From an uncultured bacterium (GTDB taxonomy: Bacteria; Cyanobacteriota; Vampirovibrionia; Gastranaerophilales; Gastranaerophilaceae), in the NCBI GenBank assembly GCA_902475545.1, contig CABRZP010000009.1:14765-78764 (forward strand): 64,000 nucleotides of DNA, written 5' to 3'. Both the position numbers and the translations under genes were made by a program. The first letter of the stretch is position 1. Every line of letters starts with the position of its first letter. Below the pieces are notes generated by a model. The model ran no database searches and had not been told where the DNA came from. It saw only the letters and a program-made list of their open reading frames with translations. Positions 59,629 through 64,000 of this stretch are shown here, piece by piece.

Positions 59629-60552
59629 TTAGGTTTGTTCTTCTTCAATTATGTCTACCAAATCTTTCAATACTTGATTATATGGTGTTGGAATATTATA
59701 TTTTTCGCCTAACTTAATCATTGTTCCCGCAAACATTTCTACTTCGGTTTTTCGTCCTGCTTCAATATCCTGCAGCATAGAAGTTTTTCCGTTCGGTATC
59801 ATTTTGTGGAATGATGTTAATGCTTCATCAATCATTGTATCTGTATTGTTGACACCTTCAGCTTTAGCAATATTTTGCACTTCTTTCATTATTTTTTTGA
59901 GAAATTCTAAAAATTTTGTATTTGACTGCATCTGTCCGAAAGTCATTTTTAATATTGCAGATGGTTGATTTGAACTTACATTGAGCATATATTTTAACCA
60001 TAAAGCTCTATGCATATCTTGAGGAATTTCATATACAATTCCTGCTTTATCAAAGAAGTTTTTTACAGTTTGAAGGTCTTCGGTGTTTGTTCCTGCATTT
60101 TCTTTTATACCGAATACAATTTTGCCTATACCATCGTATGTAATATTATTTCCGCTTCGCATTGCACTGTGTCCTATAAAATAAGATAGCAATGTATGTT
60201 GCCAGCCGTATTCTTGTGCAATTATTTCTTCACTGGTTACACCATTAAGTAATGACATAATTATTGTATCTTCTTTTACAAAATTTTTAATGTTTTTTAT
60301 TACATCACTTAGTGCATCAAATTTTGTGGCAATAATTATTAAATCTGCTTTGTAATCATTATTATCAGGCAGGATATAGTTAAATTTTAAGGGTTTTCCA
60401 TTGAAAATTTTTGGAGTTTTGGTGTAACTTTCTAACCTATTTTTATCAACCAAAACTTTTAAACAGTTGTTATTATATTCGTTAATTTGGTTTGCATATA
60501 TTGAGCCGACTGCTCCAATTCCACATATTAATACATTTTTAATATCTCTCAT
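59629..60552 (-). CDS. panE: 2-dehydropantoate 2-reductase
   Basis: 307 aa, KPR family. GIGAVGSIYA is the NADPH-binding Rossmann loop, IIATKFDAL follows, and MLNVSSNQPSAILKMTFGQM with SMLQDIEAGRKTEVEMFAG (catalytic-domain signature) confirm the family. It reduces ketopantoate to pantoate in coenzyme A synthesis. Paralogues with other keto-acid substrates exist, so the symbol is likely but not certain. Convergent with ffh. Confidence 0.88.
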   Translation of the reverse strand: MRDIKNVLICGIGAVGSIYANQINEYNNNCLKVLVDKNRLESYTKTPKIFNGKPLKFNYILPDNNDYKADLIIIATKFDALSDVIKNIKNFVKEDTIIMSLLNGVTSEEIIAQEYGWQHTLLSYFIGHSAMRSGNNITYDGIGKIVFGIKENAGTNTEDLQTVKNFFDKAGIVYEIPQDMHRALWLKYMLNVSSNQPSAILKMTFGQMQSNTKFLEFLKKIMKEVQNIAKAEGVNNTDTMIDEALTSFHKMIPNGKTSMLQDIEAGRKTEVEMFAGTMIKLGEKYNIPTPYNQVLKDLVDIIEEEQT

Positions 60553-60692
60553 AATATGTATAATTTTATCATAATATTTTATTATATTAACTTTGTTTAC
60601 ATTTTTTTAATTTTTTGCAATTAATGTGAAAAAAAATACTTTATATAAATACGGTAAGTGTAGTAGAAATATAGTGTGGTCAATTAGTGGGA

Positions 60693-61457
60693 ATGGAAAT
60701 ATTTAATCCAATCCAATATGCTGTTGGATTGAATTCAAATATAAAATTAAATAATCTGGGAAAAAATGTATATTTTGGACAAGGTCTGCAAAAGGATACT
60801 TTTCAGAATACTTCTCCAACCAGATTTTGTAATGAATTGGAAATTAAAAAATTAATTTCTCAAAATCCTGATTTGAAAAAGATATTAAAAGACAATAAAA
60901 TACCTGTTCGTTTGAATATGGCTGAGCTTAAAGATTTAATGGAAAATCATTGCAAGGTTACTCAGGAAGTTTCTGTTGAAATTTTCAAAAATTTGCCTGC
61001 AGCATTGAAACAACAAGTTAATATTAAAACTCTAAAAGAAGGTGCAATATTGCATGATTTTGGTAAAGTGCTGATTCCTGCTGAAATTTTGAATAAAAAA
61101 GGTGCTTTGACAGATGCTGAACACAAAATTATGGATTTACATTCTGTTATTGGTTATGAGCTATTAAAAAATACTGATTTGGATGATAATATTTTGACAC
61201 TTATTCGTTATCACCACGAGAATTCAGATGGTCATAGGAATTTTGTTCCTGACATTAATCTTCAAATTGTAAATCTTGCGGATAAATATTCTGCATTAAC
61301 AGAAAAACGGGTTTATAAAGAAGCTTTAACTCCACAGCAAGCTTTGACGATTATTTATGGTGATGTTCAAAAAGGTACAGTTCATCCATTTTTGTTTAAT
61401 GCTTTAGTTAAATCTGTAAATGAAAAACCAGCAAATATAAATGTAACAAAATGTTAA
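60693..61457 (+). CDS. HD (HD-GYP-like) phosphohydrolase domain protein
   Basis: 254 aa from the ATG at 60693. The Asn/Gly-rich N-terminus (MEIFNPIQYAVGLNSNIKLN) is a lineage-type start. The HD domain spans about 100-235: ILHDFGKVLIP (H121, D122), HSVIGYELLK, YHHENSDGHR and NLADKYSALTEKRVYKEAL, the pattern of HD-GYP proteins. No receiver or sensor domain is attached. It may hydrolyse a cyclic dinucleotide, but the GYP triplet itself is not visible. Confidence 0.8.
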   Translation: MEIFNPIQYAVGLNSNIKLNNLGKNVYFGQGLQKDTFQNTSPTRFCNELEIKKLISQNPDLKKILKDNKIPVRLNMAELKDLMENHCKVTQEVSVEIFKNLPAALKQQVNIKTLKEGAILHDFGKVLIPAEILNKKGALTDAEHKIMDLHSVIGYELLKNTDLDDNILTLIRYHHENSDGHRNFVPDINLQIVNLADKYSALTEKRVYKEALTPQQALTIIYGDVQKGTVHPFLFNALVKSVNEKPANINVTKC

Positions 61458-61694
61458 GCAATATATAAACTATATAGCAATTTTTTATAACAAAAATTGT
61501 TTATATAGATGTAAGGGAATTGTAAAGAAAAAGAAAATTCGGGGAAACAAAAAAATAACTAATCGTCAAATGACGAAAAATTTTCTAAAAATTGGGGAAA
61601 AATTTTAGGGGAAAATAAATCGAATCATCCATCATAATCAATCGTTCTGGGTGCTGAATATATTTCAGTGCCTTTTTTCTTTTATTTATACCAA
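61458..61694 (+). other. Intergenic region with terminator and possible small RNA
   Basis: The terminator GGTGCTGAA / TTCAGTGCC followed by T6 lies at 61650-61678, 190 nt past the HD gene. Between them a purine-rich stretch contains the hairpin CGTCA-AA-TGACG and G4A-type runs (GGGGAAA three times). Either a long 3' UTR or a small RNA; no promoter is evident. Confidence 0.45.
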
Positions 61695-62354
61695 TTAAAA
61701 ACAAGAAGATAGATTTTTGATGACTCTTCCGATAACTTTGAAGTTTATTTTTTCTAAATCTGACAAGTTATAAATTACTTCTTTATAATTGTTATTCCAA
61801 GAATAAAAATTAACAGAGCCGTCAATTTTTTGTTTGATAGAATTAACGAAAATAAAATTATCATTTCGTGTTGTATAGGCATAAACTCCGCTAAGCATAA
61901 CATCTTTGATAGATGTATCTATAACAAGAATATCTTGATTTTTTATAGGAGTACTACCCCCATCCATAATATCTCCGGTCATTTGCATGATTTTCAGATT
62001 TTTTTCATCTTTTTGCCATACATTATGAATTAATTCCTTATTAAGCCATATATTTGAGATTGCAGGATTTTTGATTGTATTTGTTAAATTAGGATTTTCA
62101 TAATATTTGATTTCTATAGCTTCTTTTGGTGTATAGTTATCCAAATTAGTTGTAAACATTTGACCTTTTCCGGTTAACAGCCAATTTATGTTTACATTTT
62201 CTTTCTCAGCCAATTTTTTGAAAAATTCTGCTGACGGCTTGTTTTCACCACGTTCATATTTACTTAATTGTTGTTGTAGTATTTCAATTCTTTCGGCAAA
62301 ATCGCCCTGTTGCATGCCTAAGGCTATTCTAATTTCTTTAATTCTCTTATTCAT
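61695..62354 (-). CDS. XRE/S24-type repressor lacking the self-cleavage residues
   Basis: 219 aa from the ATG at 62354 with AGGAGGA upstream. Residues 1-60 are an XRE helix-turn-helix (ALGMQQGDFAERIEILQQQL, SKYERGENKPS). The C-terminal part has S24/LexA-like beta structure, but the catalytic GDSM reads GDIM (Ile about 129) and the usual lysine strand reads FIFVNSI with Asn. It therefore looks like a dimerising repressor that cannot cleave itself. It is divergent from the response regulator gene. Confidence 0.82.
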   Translation of the reverse strand: MNKRIKEIRIALGMQQGDFAERIEILQQQLSKYERGENKPSAEFFKKLAEKENVNINWLLTGKGQMFTTNLDNYTPKEAIEIKYYENPNLTNTIKNPAISNIWLNKELIHNVWQKDEKNLKIMQMTGDIMDGGSTPIKNQDILVIDTSIKDVMLSGVYAYTTRNDNFIFVNSIKQKIDGSVNFYSWNNNYKEVIYNLSDLEKINFKVIGRVIKNLSSCF

Positions 62355-62377
62355 ACTCCTCCTGTTATTTAAAATAC

Positions 62378-62406
62378 TTGACAATTAAACTGATTAGTTG
62401 TACATT
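62378..62406 (+). promoter_or_regulatory. Promoter toward the response regulator gene, with operator-like spacer
   Basis: TTGACA (62378-62383), exactly 17 nt, TACATT (62401-62406). The spacer holds AACT-GATT-AGTT, an inverted repeat; AGTTTAAT recurs at 62498 and 62513, and its complement at 62384. These may be sites for the divergent repressor. Leader of about 200 nt. Confidence 0.6.
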
Positions 62407-62608
62407 ATTCTACATAAAGCTTTTTTGTTGAAAATGGCGACAAAATTTAAATAAATCATACTTCAAATTTTAAGTTAAATAGTTCTGTTTAGTAGATAGT
62501 TTAATCTAATATAGTTTAATTGTTCCGTTAGGCTGGAATTTAATATTAACAAATAGTATAAAAACTTTCAAGTAAATGTTAAGTATTTTAAATAGAGGAG
62601 AAGATGAA

Positions 62609-63283
62609 ATGCTCGGTAAAGCATCGCAAAATGACATTATAAAAATTTTAATTGTCGAAAATCCTAAAATTGTTCGTTTAAGTTTAAAATCATCTTTAAA
62701 AGATTTTTCACATATAAATGTCATTGGAGATGTTAATAATGCTGATGAAGCTATTAATTTTATAGCTCATAAAGATGTCGATGTTGTTCTTATCGATTTA
62801 ATCTATTTCGGTTTGAAAGGTCTTGATATGATTTGTAAAATTAAAGAAACTGCACCTGGCACAAAAGTAATAATTTTATCAGACAGTCCTGATAGTCAGG
62901 AAGTTATTTCTTCTATTGGTGTTGGTGCAAACGCTTATTGTTTGAGCGATATATCTCCGGAAGCTTTGTCTGATGTTATTGAGCATGTTTCAAAAGGTGT
63001 TTTCTGGGTTGATCCTCATGCTGCTTCTGCTGTGCTCAGGGCGTTTGCGGCAAAATATAATGATATTCCTAAACATAAAATAGGTAAATTAACAGCAAGA
63101 GAACAAGAAGTTCTTAATTATATCGTAACTGGCAAGTCAAATAATGAAATTGCTGAAGCTCTTTGTGTTAGCATTCATACTATAAAGGCTCATGTATGCA
63201 GTATTTTGCAGAAATTTCATGTTGATGATAGGGTTCAAGCTGCGGTTCTTGCTGTGAAGTATAATTTTGTAGACCTTACATAA
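62609..63283 (+). CDS. NarL/FixJ-type response regulator with atypical receiver
   Basis: 224 aa from the ATG at 62609 with GAGGAG upstream. Receiver domain (about 10-125): phosphorylatable Asp63 in LIDLIYFG, but the acidic pair reads E-N, the Thr position is Ser (ILSDSPD) and the conserved Lys is Ser (YCLSDIS). The C-terminal LuxR-type helix-turn-helix (LTAREQEVLNYIVTGKSNNE) is intact. It binds DNA; phosphorylation control may be weakened. No kinase gene is adjacent. Confidence 0.9.
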   Translation: MLGKASQNDIIKILIVENPKIVRLSLKSSLKDFSHINVIGDVNNADEAINFIAHKDVDVVLIDLIYFGLKGLDMICKIKETAPGTKVIILSDSPDSQEVISSIGVGANAYCLSDISPEALSDVIEHVSKGVFWVDPHAASAVLRAFAAKYNDIPKHKIGKLTAREQEVLNYIVTGKSNNEIAEALCVSIHTIKAHVCSILQKFHVDDRVQAAVLAVKYNFVDLT

Positions 63284-63332
63284 AATTTGATTTATTTTTA
63301 TTGTTTAAACTAATCTAATTTTCCAAAAAGTT

Positions 63333-63974
63333 TTATACTTTTCTTCCCATCTTCATCCCAGATAACAGTATTTCAAGTTTTTCTAAATCTTCATTGTTAT
63401 CTAATGCTTTTACTGCAAGTTTAAAATATTCAATCATGTTTCTCTGATCTATTTGATTTTTTATTTCAGAAATAATATTTTCTGCTTCTGAAGATTTATT
63501 GTCTTTTAAAATATTAAATGTTCCATCAGGGTGGTACTCAATACTTTTGTAATTTTCTTGACCTTCGTAATATTGAACAGTTACAGGACGCTGAATTTTT
63601 TTTGCCAGATTAATCATGTTTACATCAATGTCGTTGCTGGAATTTATTTTTTTAACTTTTTGTTTTCTGAAGTTTTCGTTATCTAAATATATAATATTTC
63701 CTTCAATCACAGCTTTATATGTGTACTTATCTCCGGAACCGGTATTCTCAACAATCTCTTGAAGGTCGAAATTAAATAATTCTTTTGGTGAAACAGCTAA
63801 GGATATGCAGATGTTTTCTAAAGTTGTACTATTTGGAAAATGTTCGCCGGTTTCAATTTTTGATATTTGTCTCGGGTGAATGCCGATCATTTCGGCAAGA
63901 GTTTCTTGTGTAATATTTTTAGATTTTCGTATTTGCTTTAAATTTTTACCAAATGCTTCTTTAAAATTAATCAT
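63333..63974 (-). CDS. XRE-family transcriptional regulator
   Basis: 213 aa. N-terminal Cro/CI helix-turn-helix (ITQETLAEMIGIHPRQISKI, ETGEHFPNSTTLENI). Residues about 80-155 form a beta-rich segment with YKAVIEGNIIYLDNENF, and the end is helical. No peptidase residues. It converges with the response regulator gene; targets unknown. Confidence 0.82.
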   Translation of the reverse strand: MINFKEAFGKNLKQIRKSKNITQETLAEMIGIHPRQISKIETGEHFPNSTTLENICISLAVSPKELFNFDLQEIVENTGSGDKYTYKAVIEGNIIYLDNENFRKQKVKKINSSNDIDVNMINLAKKIQRPVTVQYYEGQENYKSIEYHPDGTFNILKDNKSSEAENIISEIKNQIDQRNMIEYFKLAVKALDNNEDLEKLEILLSGMKMGRKV

Positions 63975-64000
63975 TATTAGCTCTTTATACCATTATATAA

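Overview
The window is AT-rich, densely coding DNA from a Gram-negative (diderm) bacterium. Three features point to the cyanobacterial sister lineage Vampirovibrionia/Melainabacteria, most likely the gut order Gastranaerophilales. First, there is a three-POTRA-style Omp85/BamA and a single LptF/G permease gene beside lptB. Second, there is an AMIN-domain envelope protein and a basal-body flagellar cluster in a small gut-type genome. Third, many short lineage-type proteins match no broad family I know. This placement is inference from gene content and remembered families, not from a marker-gene search.

Layout. 0.1-7.7 kb: an aminotransferase, small hypotheticals, the lptB-lptF/G-glycosidase operon and a glycine-zipper protein. 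7.8-13 kb (minus strand): tRNA-Cys, a CtpA-type protease, a secreted HExxH protein, then a TPR / DivIC-like / beta-rich envelope operon. 13.1-16.1 kb: flagellar rod genes (two FlgF/FlgG-type, flgB, flgC) behind a promoter followed at once by an intrinsic terminator. 16.2-16.4 kb: a tRNA-like relic and tRNA-Leu(GAG).

16.38-31.42 kb is an integrated mobile element bounded by a perfect 55-bp direct repeat that starts in the 3' end of tRNA-Leu. Its left side carries an operon of a Mu/TnsB-type DDE transposase, an AAA+ ATPase, a catalytic-domain-less tyrosine-recombinase-like protein and a Mu gp27-like protein. These sit with helically phased short repeats: 10-bp phased TGCAC/GTGCA and 11-bp phased TTTGAAC. 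Its cargo is a membrane/PDZ gene pair, small phage-like genes, a tail-to-tail HigB/HigA-like toxin-antitoxin pair, a complete type II CBASS operon (patatin effector, CD-NTase, Cap2 E1/E2, Cap3 JAB protease), and a RhuM-family gene. A three-copy imperfect repeat clusters at the right end.

31.4-49.6 kb returns to chromosome: PH-domain protein, AgcS symporter, family-4 uracil-DNA glycosylase, two modular proteins that share two domains in opposite order, TPR proteins, Era, the AMIN protein, a sugar-binding protein, a LysM repeat protein, and map. 49.7-64 kb: rsmI, bamA-ompH-udp and a soluble stand-alone FlhA C-terminal-domain protein, then a structured RNA candidate before class II aldolase, GT8, ffh, panE, an HD-domain protein and a regulatory cluster (non-cleavable-looking S24 repressor, NarL-type response regulator, XRE regulator).

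The strongest candidates for something undescribed are the soluble FlhA_C protein and the mobile element's hybrid recombination module with its phased repeat arrays.
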